Positions 1-11,900 of a DNA stretch of 64,000 nt are shown in pieces. The translations under genes were made by a program, and so were the position numbers. The notes below the pieces were generated by a model, which was not told the DNA's origin, made no database searches, and saw only the letters and a program-made list of their open reading frames with translations. This stretch comes from Macrotis lagotis (taxonomy: Eukaryota; Chordata; Mammalia; Peramelemorphia; Peramelidae): contig NC_133659.1 of the NCBI RefSeq assembly GCF_037893015.1, forward strand, positions 18,741,246-18,805,245. The letters run 5' to 3'. Within the stretch, counting starts at the first letter, position 1, and each line of letters starts with the position of its first letter.

Positions 1-216
1 TAATCCTAGGATTTAGGCCCTATTGGGTCGGGCTATGTGTGTGGTGCCTTCCCAGATAGATCACTCTGGCAAAGTTTTCTCTCTAGGTTCCGTCAAACAA
101 GCCCAATCTTATTTTCTAAGTGGGCATGTTTCATCCTAGGAAGCAGGCCCTGGCAAAGTGCAGAGGGCTGGGTCACAGATTAGAGTTTGGCAATCCCTGG
201 CCTCACCCTGACTGAC

Positions 217-223
217 TATAAAG
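217..223 (+). promoter_or_regulatory. Probable TATA box of the CYP2J gene
   Basis: A TATAAAG motif lies about 155 bases before the CYP2J start codon. A TATA box here would put the transcription start near 245-250 and give a 5' UTR of about 125 bases. Position and motif are seen; use as a promoter is inferred. No CpG island is visible around it, which fits a tissue-restricted P450 promoter. Confidence 0.55.
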
Positions 224-276
224 GCAGCCCAGGCAGCAAATCCAAGGAGACAAACATAGTTTGAACTTCGTCTCAA

Positions 277-510
277 ATGAACTCTGTTCCTATTGGCCCC
301 ATAGTTGCTTCTATTGCTACAGAAGTAAAGAGGTTTGTGACTTGTGTGGCCTTGGTGCCAGAACTGAAAAAGGATGCAGTTCCCTCTGAGAACCCTGTTC
401 CTTTCCCTTTGGGAAGCAGCCTCCCTGCAGACCCTCCTCTTCTCTGCCATCTTCCTGATCCTGGTACAATATCTGCAGAGGACGATTCAGCATCGAAACT
501 ACCCCCCTAG
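277..510 (+). other. Upstream ORF overlapping the CYP2J start codon
   Basis: An ATG at 277 opens a 77-codon frame that runs past the CYP2J ATG at 374 in a different frame and stops at 510. Its context is weak, with C at -3 and A at +4. The CYP2J ATG has A at -3. If transcription starts near 247 this uORF lies in the mRNA and could lower translation of the P450 by capturing some scanning ribosomes. I do not regard its peptide as a real protein. Confidence 0.4.
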
Positions 511-583
511 TCCTCCTGGGCTGCCCATAGTGGGCAACTTCTTCCAGATTGACTTTTCAAATCCCCAAGTCACCTTCAAACAG
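374..583 (+). CDS. CYP2J: CYP2J exon 1 (residues 1-70)
   Basis: The exon encodes the signal-anchor: a hydrophobic run [14 protein letters not shown], then basic residues, then the hinge [16 protein letters not shown]. Human CYP2J2 has NYPPGPWRLPFLGNFF at this place. It ends in a complete codon before GTAAGA. The extreme N-terminus is not alignable to the human one, as is usual for P450 anchors. Confidence 0.93.
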
Positions 584-3500
584 GTAAGAAATGAGATACG
601 AGGTTTCAAATACATTAAATGTGAGGGAGATATGGGAACTAGGCCCTGGACAATGTGCTGGAAAGGGCAACCACAAGTCTGGGTATCCATCCATGCTCTG
701 GTCCTAGCTGTGAAGCAGCATTTTTTCAATGGAAAGAACATCTGTTTGGAGACACAGAGGGCCTTGGTTCACATCCCCCTTATGATCTGGAGGACCCAGA
801 GAAAATCCTATGCTCATCCCTTGTGGGGTATATCTTTGTGGAGTTTCATTTTGTATGCCATGTAGGATTACATGAAAGCAGAGGTCCTTTCTGAATCCAG
901 TTCTTGATTATGTTCCAGTGAGATAGTAATTATGATGTTCTTTGCACAATGACTGGCACACTTAAACATTATATAAAGATCAGCTATTCTTTTCCTCTTC
1001 TTCCTCCTCTTTTTTCTTCGTCCTTCTTCTCCTTCTTCTTCCTCCTCCTCCTCCTCTTCTTCTTCTTGTTCTTCTTCTTCTTCTTCTTTATAAAGTGATC
1101 AGTTGGATCCTTGAGAGATGGTCTTTGGCTGTTTTCTATCCTCATCACTTATTATAGTACCAGGGACATAATAAACATTTAATAAATGCACATTAATAGT
1201 CTGACTGACAGAAATTATATTACATAGGCAACCTCGGATGTTCCTTAAAACTCTAGAATCAGAGGTATTTAAACTGGGACCAATGAATTTTAATTTTTAA
1301 TTTCTGCATTTTAAAATAATTAGCTTCCTTTATAATTATATCCAAGGCCAAGATGGTGACAGGAGAAGATGCTCTCTTAGGTGCTCTCTCTCAAAACTTA
1401 TAAAATAAGGACTCTAATTAAATTTTCAAGAGACAGAACCCACAGAGGTATCCAGTGAGGCAATTTTCCAGTCCAAGGTAACCTGGAAAATAGTGGAAAG
1501 GCTCAGCTCCACCGGGTTGGACAAGTGGCTGCCCAGAGCAAAGGAACTGCAGCCTCCCGGAGGCAGCCGCAGGGCATCTGGGAGCCACAGCTCATGGCAG
1601 CGGGGGAAGTTTCCTGACCTACACCCCAGGGAGCACTGGGCACAACTTGGAAGATAAGTGGGGGGGTCTCTGACAGAATGAGCTCATGAAACCCGGTCCT
1701 CAAGGCACTCAGCAAGCAGTGGCCCAGCAACCCAGATCCAGGAACTGGAAGCAGGAGGATCCAGTAAGCAGGAGCCCCCAGGCAACTGAGCCTCGAGTTT
1801 TCCAAGAGTAGGGGAGTGGAGAGAGACTTCCCAGGTCTGTACTCTGCACCTGGAACAGGACTCTGGGGCTCTGATTGCATTCAAATCCTGATCACAGTCT
1901 AGCCCCACCCTTTCAGCCCCACGGCAGAGGGGTGTGCTTGGCCATAGGTCATTCACAGACCAGGAGGGAAGACAGAGCTTCACACACTGAGATCCTTGTG
2001 GGGGGGGGGTGTCCTAATAATACTCAAAAGCCCAGGAAGCACCCCAAAACCAAGCACAGGCTGGGGAAATGAGTAAACAGAGAAAAAAGAGGAACACCAT
2101 AGAGAAATACATTGTCTATGATCCTAAGTAGGATCAAGATACTCAATATGAAGATGAGGAAGTACAAGCCCCTGCATCTAAAGACTCCAAGAAAAATGGA
2201 AATTGGACTCAGGCTATGACAGAGCTAAAAAAAGATTTTGAAAATCAAGTGAGGGAGATATAGAAAAATTGGGAAAAGAAATGAGAGAGATGAAGAAAAA
2301 ACATGAAAAAGAAGTCAGCAGCTTAGTCAAGGAGATCCAAAAAAATGCTGAAGACAATAACATGTTAAAAACCAGCATAGGCCAAATGGATAAAACAGTT
2401 CAAAAAGTTATTGCAGAGAAGAATGCTATAAAAAGCAGAATTGGCCAGATGGAAAAAGAGACCAGAAAGCTCTCGGAGGAAAACAAATCCTTCAGATGTA
2501 GCATGGAACTAAAGGAAGCTGCTGATTTCACGAGAAGTCAAGACACAATACTTCAAAACCAAAAGAATGAAAAATTAGAAGATAATGTGAAACATCTCAT
2601 TGAAAAAAACAACTAATATGGAAAACAAATTTAGGAAGGATAATCTAAAAATTATTGGAATACCTGAAAGTCATGATCAGGAAAAGAGCCTTGACAACAT
2701 TTTTAAAGAATTCCTACTTGAAAATTGCCCTGATATCCTAGAAGCAAGGGGCAAAATAGAAATTGAGAGAAGCCATTGATCTCCCTCAGAAAGAAATCCA
2801 AAAAGAACAACCCTCAGGAATATTATAGCCAAGTTCCAGAACTCCCAAGTCAAAGAGAAAATATTACAAGCAGCCAGAAGGACACAATCCAAACATCATG
2901 GAGCTGCACTCAGGATCACATAGGACTTAGCAGCAACTACATTAAAAGCTCATGGGGCTTGGAATATAATATTTCGGAAGGCAAAAGAGCTCATAGTGCA
3001 ACCTAGAATCAACTACCCAGCAAAACTGAACATCCACTTCCAGGGAAAAGATGGACTTCCAATGAACCAGGGGAATTTCAAATGTTCCTGTTGGAATGGC
3101 CAGAGCTGAACAGAAAGTTTGAGAGGATTCAGGTGAAACATGGAGAGTGGAGGAGAAGGGTAAAATATGAGGGCCTTAATGATGATGAAATGCATGTATT
3201 TATGCAAAGAAAAATGATACTGATAATATTCATAAGAAAATTCTCATTTTAACAGAGCAGGTAGAAGGAGCTTTTATAGATGAAGCACAAGAGAGAGCTG
3301 AATTTGAAGATATAATATATTATAAAAATGGAGTCAATGGCTAAAAGGGAAATGTAATGGGAGTAAGAGAAAGGAGATGTGGAATAGGCTAAAATATTTC
3401 ATATAATAAGATTTTTTTTATTACAATGAGCTATTGCAATGATATGGAAGGGGGAAAGGCGATGGGGCATGAGGGAAACTTCGTTCCCATCAGAGGTGGC

Positions 3501-6500
3501 TTAGAGAGGAAACAGCATATATACTCAATGGGGTATAGACATCTAGAGTAAGAAGGAGAGAAAGGGGAGGGGGGAAGGAGGTTATGTGAGTGTTGGAGGA
3601 GAGGGTGGACTGTAGGGGAGAGTGGTAAGATATAGCACATTTTCTTTTTTACTTCTTGCAAGTGGCTGGGATTGGATGGCCTGTCTGGAACCACAGGGCT
3701 GAGTGATTGCTGGGCATTAGGGGTGGTATGTGGGCATGGGGACTCTTGGCCCCAGGGTCAGTGATCAGTCTGCTGTGCCATTCAGCTACCCTACAGTACA
3801 TTTAAGAAGAGGGACAGAGTGAAAGGTGAGAGAAAATATAGTATATGGTAGTGGGGAAATACAAATGGAGGGAGTAGCAATCAGCAATGGAAACAATGGA
3901 AAAAATATGGAAGTAGCTTTTGTGATGGACTTAGCCTAAAGAATGTTATCTACCCGCAACAGAGCTGGTGGTGTTGGAACACAGACTGAAGCACATTTTA
4001 TTATTATTATTATTGTTGTTGTTGTTATTTTATTTTCATTTTGGGGGGGTTTTGGGGGGGTTTTGGGGGGCAATAGGTTTGGGGTGGCTTGCCCAGGATC
4101 ACATAGCTGGGTGATTGTTGGGTGCCTGGGGCTGGGTTTGAGCTTGGATGCTCCTGACTCTGGGGCCGGAGTCGGTGCTCTGTCCACTGTGCCACCTAGC
4201 TGCCCCTATTATTAGTATTTTTTATTTCAAATTTTATTTTTTCCTCTTTCCTTTACTTTATTGCTCATGAGGGTCTGTATTTTTTTTGGGGGGAGGGTAT
4301 TTTGTTTACTCTTAAACAAGAATGTTTTAGTAATGTATAAAAAACATCATTTAAAAAATAAAGATAAAAACATCATTTGTACAAAAATAAAATAAATATG
4401 ATAAATATAAAAAATTATATCTAGATAGATAGATAGATAGAAAGATAGAGCTTATTTTATGCATGTAAAAACTTTCTTCTGACAAGGGACCCATAGTCTT
4501 CACCAAACTAACAAAGCGACAACAACTATATACATACACACACATTCACACACCCAAAGTTTTAAAATGGCTGGTCCATGACTCTGTTCTTAGGACTTGG
4601 GACTAGTTACGTCAGACCTTTGATGTGTCCTTGACTTTTTGGTCAAATCTATGTGTTAATGCAAGTTGCATTTATGTGTTAAGACAAGTAACCTGGGGCA
4701 GCTAGGTGGTGCAGTGGATAGAGCACCGACCCTGGAGTCAGGAGTAGCTGGGTTCAAATCCAGTCTCAGACACTTAATAATTATCTAGCTGTGTGGCCTT
4801 GGGCAAGCCATTTAACCCCGTTTGCCTTGCAAAAAAAAACACCTAAAAAAAAAGACAAGTAACCCAACTTTTTTTTGAGTCACTGATAAAATGTTTCAGG
4901 GTCAAGCACAAATCCAGAAGTAATCCTCTGAAGATCTCCTTCCTAGGACATTCAAAGATTAAGTATCTTCTCCGGAGTCAAACAAATGGTATAAGTAAGG
5001 GGTGGGGCATGAACCCAAGTCTTTGTGACACCAATATGGGTCTGTTTGCAGTATCTGGTGCTACTTCCAAGGAGATATTGTTATAGCCCTTGAATGGTTT
5101 TAGAGAACTTTGCATGCATTATATCATTTGATCTTCAACACATCCCTTTGAGAGACCTACTTTATGTGCAGAAATAAAATGTTGGAAAAGGCTCAGTACC
5201 TGACTCCTAGTAGGTATTGAAGGATGGATATAAACCCAGATCTTAGTAGATTTCAAACCATAAGTCCTTCTAACACCCTGCCTTGCTTTTTTCTTGAGTG
5301 TCTAAACATTCCTGACTTCTGAAAACAATCATCTTTGTTATCAACTTAAGGTCCTTCACTGTCTGAGGTTCTTGAAACAGAAGAGCAACATTCTCAAATC
5401 TTAGTAAGCTGTATGTAATGGGTTCAGATAAGGGTATGGTGAAAGACTTTGGAGGTGTCTGCTCCATGAAGATAAAACTTGCCAAGTTCATGGAAACTCA
5501 TGATCATGATGGTTTTGGGTGATTTTTGAGTGATTTTTCCTCTAGTCTCTCCCAAATCTCATCAGTGCCATGGGAGAAAAAAACTCAGTCAATCAATCAA
5601 TCAATCACTCAACCAATCAACAAGCATTTCTTGCTTTGTGCCAGGTTCTGCTAAGTGTGGGAAATTAAAAAACCAAAAATGAAACTGCCCTTTCCCTCCA
5701 GGAGCTCACATTCTGCCCACTACAATTAACTTACTAATGATTCAAGTATCGATCACTAAGTCTTTTCCATGTACTAAACTCTGAGTTGATCTTTGTTAAA
5801 TATTTCTAGTCCAGTGTACTAGCTTAAATGAAGGCTCTATGGGGCCTAGAATGGACTCCCTCTTACTCTGAATCTCTTGAAATTTCCAGTTTCCATCAAA
5901 ATTCAACTTTAGGAGAATCTCTGCAGGACATCTTCCTAATATCTGCCAGGTGCTATTCTCCCCAGAAATCATTTAGAATTTCCTTTGTATGTATTCTGCA
6001 TTTACTTATATAGGCAAGCTACATTGCTGTCCAATATCATGTTCTCAAGGGAAGGAACTGGGGTATTTGCCTGATCTGTTCCTATCACAGCGCTTGGGAT
6101 TCAGTTGGATGACAAATATTGGTTGGGATGAACCTGACTGAATTCTTTGGAACTGAATCAATCTCAACTAAGTGTATTCAATTGGAATTGGTTTCTCATT
6201 TCTACAGTGACATCTGATAACAGCACAGGAAAAAAGTAACCTTAAAGGCAATGGAAGTTTGTGACTCAAATTAATTCTTTTTCAGTTAATCAAGAAATAT
6301 GGGAATGTTGTCTGCACACATGCAGGCAATAAAACCTTTATGATGGTAACCGGCTTGCCGAGGATCAAGGAGGTCCTACTCAAAGAAGATCAGGTGTTTA
6401 TTGATCGTCCCAAAATTCCTGTTCATGACTATGTATTTAAATCACGTGGTGAGTTCTTTTGAATTATAATAAATATTTTTTATCTCTAGGATTCTACGAA

Positions 6501-8851
6501 ATATATCTTTGACTCCTGTCCTTCACCATTCCTGAAGGATTCCAACCCATTATAGAAGTCTTGGGTCTAGAAGAAATATAATAGGAAAAAACAGTCTTTT
6601 AAAGTTTTCTATCTTCTTGTCTGAAAGTAGTGGAGAGGAAAAGGATTGCATGGGATGGCAAAGGAGATGGAGAAAGGGTTCTAATTCATTCCATGGGAGA
6701 GTCAGTTGAAGGAGCTTGAAGTATTTAACTTAAGGACAAAAAGACTCAGTTGTGGGTGGGGAACAGAGAAACATAATGACTGTCCTCAAGTCCTCAAGAT
6801 CTATTGATAAAAAAATATTAACTTGCTCCTCTTAACCCCAGAACCAACAGCAGAGGGTGAGACTTTCAGAGGGGGGGGGGTACAATTTGACTTGATCCTA
6901 GGAAAAACTTCCTAAGCATTAATGAAATAAAGTTATCCAAATTTGAAGAAAAGAAACCAAGTTGCCAAGACCCTGATCTTTTTCAGAACTATTGTACTTG
7001 TGAAATTAACTTTTACACATTGGGGTGAGACTTTACATTTATTCCTTTTGAATTTTGCTTTATTTTATTCATATTACTATAAGAAAAACAAATGTAGCTG
7101 AGTTCTAAAACTAAAACTAAAATGATTTTCTTCAGAGGTGGAAGATTCTCCCTCATTGGAAGTCTTCAAGTAAAAGTTCTTCAGTATACTTTTCTCATGT
7201 CATTTGTTGGGTACAAGTTAAACTGAATGGCCTCTGAAATTTCATTCAAATCTGAAACTCTATGGATTTATGATCCTGCCTTTATGCCCTTTGACTGACA
7301 TGATGATGCTGGTGCCAACAGAGCTACCTGCATCTGGACGTAGTCAATAAAATCAAAGTCTCAGATCAAGGATTTTTTTGTTGTTGCATTGTTTTGTTTT
7401 ACTATTTTAGAAATATTTGATAATTTATGAACTGAAAGAAGCATCACTATAACAGCATACAATAAAAAGATGACTGCACATGAAATTGTAAATCTACTCT
7501 ACATAACTAATATTACTTTCAAAAATACCAGAGAGATTTTTCTTCCCTACCCTCTCTAGATGCAACTAGCATTTATGTATATATATATATATATGTGTGT
7601 GTGTATGTATGTATGTATGTAGCATTATTCTATACATACTTCTATTTATCATTTTTTCTTTGTATGCCAATAGTATCTTTTTATATGCATTTTATAGATA
7701 ATTTGTGTGTTCATAATAGGTATATTAATCCCTCCAAGTGGTTCTTAAAACAATATTACTTTTACTATATTCAATGTTCTCTTGTTTCACTCTATATTAT
7801 CTCATGGAAGTCTTTCCATGTTGTTGCTGAGCTCTACATTTATTATAGCACACTTATTATATACATATCTATATTAATTATAGAACATTTATTGTTAAAT
7901 ATATATTATATTTGATGGTTCCATCAAAACCATATATCACAATTGATGGACATTCCTGCACTCTCCAGTTTTTGGTCACCCAAAAGAGAGATGCCATAAA
8001 CATTATAGAAAATAACTTTTCTCTAATCATCTTTAGAAATAGATATAGTAATGTTATGGTTGGGTCACATGGTACAAGTAGTTTTATATTTCTTTCAGTG
8101 TAATTCCAGATTGCTCTCCAAAATGGTTGTATCATTTCACAATTCCACCAACAATGAATTAGTCTCCCAATTTTTCCTCATGGTCTCCAACACCTACATC
8201 CGCTCTTCAAACATTTTAGCCAGTCTGATAGATGTAAAACCATATGCCAAAATTGTTTTAATCTGCATTTCTCAAATCAATTATAATTGAGAGCATTTTT
8301 TCATATAATTGCTAATGTTTTAGTTTCTTCATTTGAAATATGCCTGTTCACATCCTTGATCATTTATCAGTTGGAAAATTACTCATATTCTTTTAGATTT
8401 CACAAGGTTCTTTTATACATACGTGTGTATGTGTGTATGTGTGTATGTGTGTGTGTGTGTGTGTATGTCTTAGACCTCTATGAGACCTTTAAATATGAGA
8501 TTCAGGATTCTTGGTTCACTATGAAGACAGATAAAATTCAGTTTTGTGAGGATGGTAACAATCCAAAGTGTTTTTATGATTTCCTGAAGGCTTATTTATG
8601 AGCCAAAGAACTATGGAACATCTCAACTACTCAAAATGTACTGATAGAGACATGTTAATTAGTGATCCTAGAGGGATGGGCTTAAAATTTCCAGAATTTC
8701 TAAAAGCACCATCATCAAGGAATGCTGAAGCCATTGACCTTTTACCTCAGGTTGAAGTGAATCCTTCCCTAGTTGAAGAAGAGGTTTTTAAATGTAATTA
8801 GACTCTTTTTAATTATAACAAAGAACCTGGTACTTATTCTAGTCTAGCTGA

Positions 8852-8912
<61 letters not shown>

Positions 8913-11900
8913 TGCAGGGGGAGTCCATTGCTTATAGAAATAGTGACTAAAATTTTCCAAGTTCAATGGTAAAAGGAAATTACCCCAAGGAGTTTAAGGA
9001 TACTGCCCTTGTCCATATCTATTATGATAAAGAGAATAGGTTGTTCAGTGAAAATCACAATGTAGAGGGGAAGTATTTTTCTCTTAGTCATTGTTGCCAA
9101 GGCTCTTGCCAGAGTCCTTCTTAATAGGCTTGTCCTTTACTTGGAAGATGATCATCTACCAGAGAGTCGGTTTGTTTCAAAAGGCAACAAGGAATGGTTG
9201 GTATAGTGGTTGTTGCCCAACAACTCTAGGAGAAATGCCAGGAATAGAACAGAATTCTGTACACAACACTTGTAGATATGATCAAGGTCTTTGATACTGT
9301 CAGTCAGTCAGTCTTTGGGAAATTATGTCAAAATTGTGTTGGTCAGAAAAATTCATCAGTATGTCAATTTCATGCTGGTGGGTTTGCCCAGGGTGTGGAA
9401 GATGAACAATGCCCTCATGCTTTACCAGTCACAAATGGAATGACTGCTACTATGATTTTAGCATGATGTTTTCAGTCATGGTATCAAATGTCTTCATTAG
9501 GAAGAACATGGCATCAAGGTTAATTACCAAATGATAGAAAATTCTTCAACTTGAAAAGGCCAAGACTAAAGTAGAGGGAGTATTGGTGCATGGTATTTTT
9601 GTCTTTAGATGATTGTACGTTCAAAGCAGCTTCTGAAACTGAGATGCAGCAAAAGTATGGATTGATTCTCTATTGCTTGTGCTAATTTTAGCCTAACAAT
9701 TAAGACTAAGAAATCATAGATCCTCTGTCAGGCAGCATCACACCATCTAAAAGTGGAACCATTGGTTATAGAAAATGGAGAAGTTTTTAATACTGTGGAT
9801 ATGTTCACTTATCTTGGAAATATACTTTTCTGGTATGTACACATTGACAAGGAAGTTGACATACACATCACTAGAACTATCTCACTGTTTGAAAGATTCT
9901 AAAGGATTGTGCAGGAGAGAAGAGGTATTAAAGTGACAATCTACCAAGTCATTGTGCTGACCTCATTGCTGTATCCTATGAAATCTTGACAGTCTATGAG
10001 CACCATTCCAGGAAACTGAATCCAATTTGAATTGTCTTAGGAAGATTTTGAAGATCACCTAAGAGGACAAAATCCCATTCATTGAGGTCCTTTCTCAAAC
10101 TAAAGTTATCAAACATGAAACACCACTAAAGAGAGTGCAATGCAAATAGGCTGGTCATACTGTAAACATCAAATTTACACTTGTCCAAAAGACTATTTTT
10201 TGGAGAACTTACACAATGTGGTCAGAAAAAGCAATGCAAGAACACTCTGAATGTTTCTCAAAAAATTTAGAATTGATTGTTACATGGGAAATACTGGCAC
10301 AGGACCATCTAGAGTAGTATACCCTCATCCAGGAATGTGCTTTTTTCTATGAGCAAAGCAGAATTGATCAATTAAAAGAAATATGAGATGTGCAAATTGA
10401 TAGAATACACCCCAGATGTTCACATGGTCTATTTGTGCCCAACCTATGGTAGAGCATCCCAAGCTCTTTTGGTCTGGTCAGTCACAGTCAGACATAATGT
10501 CACTTGATTCTAACCTAAAGATGTCATTTTAGTACTCTTAGAGTACAAAGGACAACAACCAATAAATTAGATAGTTTCAGTAATTATCAGCTTGTAATAC
10601 AGTTTAACACCCAGTATAGTTTCCTCCAGGTAAAACAAGGCATTCAGATTAGATCACCTCAAAGGTTTTTGACTCTTTTATACTTCCAAACATAAGGTCC
10701 CATGATCTTATTCATATCTCACTAGCAGAGCAGGGACTTTTGCTAAGAAAGTGAGAGGTGCAGGTTTGATCTAAGACATCTTATAGTAGAGTAATGAGGT
10801 ATAATTAAAATTGAAAAAGATTGAGAAAATTCCTTATGGGATGGCAAGCCAGGAGGAAGAAGGGGAAAAGTTAGAGGGCAAACATAGACAATCTGAAAAC
10901 AAAATGGGTCAATCTAGACATCAAGAGAGCAGTTTAGAATTACAATAAAATGAGAAGGATGCTTTGCAAAGTATAACTTTTATTATAATAAACCACATGC
11001 CACCAATCACTTCATTGGTTGTTGTGATCCTTTTCAGTATCCAAAAGGACTAGTAGTAATGTTGGTGTCATGAAAAGAATATGAGAAATTTAGCAAAATT
11101 CCTCCTTCACCTATTTTTTCAAATGGTTTTTTTATATAGTTGGAATTACTTATTCTTTAAATGTTTGGTAAAATTCACTTGTAAAGTCACCTGACCCTGG
11201 ACATTTTTTTTCTTTGGGAGCTCATTGATGATTTGTTCAATTTCTTTCTTTCTAAAATGAGGTTAAATATTCTATTTGCTCTTCTTTTTATCTGAGCAAT
11301 TGATATTTTTGTAAATATTCATTTATTTCATTTAGAGTGTCAGATTTAATGGCATACAGTTGGGCAAAATAGTTCTAAATTATGACTTTTAATTGCCTCC
11401 TCAGTGGTGGTGACTTGACCTTTTTAATTTTTGATATTAGTAATTTGGCTTTCTTCTTTCCTTTTTTAAAATTAAGTTAAGCAAAAGTTTATCTATTTAA
11501 TTATTCCCCCCATAAAATCATCTCTTAGTTTCATTAGCTCAATTGTTTTCTTTCAGTTTTATTAATTTCTCCTTTGATGTTCAGAATATCTAAGTTGTTA
11601 TTTAGTTAGAGATTTGTTCTTTTTCTAGTTTGTTTAGTTACATGCCCAACTTACTGATCTCCTTTGTCTCGATTTTATTTATATAAGCTTTTATATATCT
11701 CAAATTGCTCTTAAACAATTGCTTTAGCTACATTCAATAAATTTTGGTATGATGTCTCCTTATTGTCATTGTCTTGGAAAAAATATCATCACATCATAAT
11801 CAATTTATAACCACACTACCTATACTCCTTTCAATTGTCCTAAGAGAAATACAATTCTCAAGACTATAAATATTGTCTTCCCATATAGGAATGTAAAAAG

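Larger units (their letters stand above)
584..6285 (+). other. CYP2J intron 1
   Basis: The 5.7 kb intron starts GTAAGA and ends TTCTTTTTCAG. It holds a pyrimidine-rich TTC/CTT tract, a sense half-L1-like element, two tRNA-SINEs and an antisense L2 piece, each listed separately. In 584-985, 4870-5580 and 5736-6285 I see no gene; MIR or L2 scraps may be present there. Confidence 0.85.

Noticed and set aside
374-865. CYP2J reading frame continuing to 865 as a 163-residue protein
   Set aside because: The frame merely runs on into intron 1 after a canonical GTAAGA donor at 584. P450 similarity stops exactly there and resumes at 6286.
2269-2616. 115-codon coiled-coil ORF as a host gene
   Set aside because: It is the coiled-coil part of an L1-type ORF1, with L1-like 5' UTR upstream and RNA-binding-domain-like sequence downstream.
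4700-4770. tRNA gene in the SINE heads
   Set aside because: A- and B-box-like motifs are present, but the sequence goes on into the SINE body and A tail and repeats some fifteen times. These are tRNA-derived SINEs and not tRNA genes.
8854-8915. CRISPR-like regular repetition
   Set aside because: It is a dinucleotide microsatellite in a vertebrate nuclear locus with no spacers.
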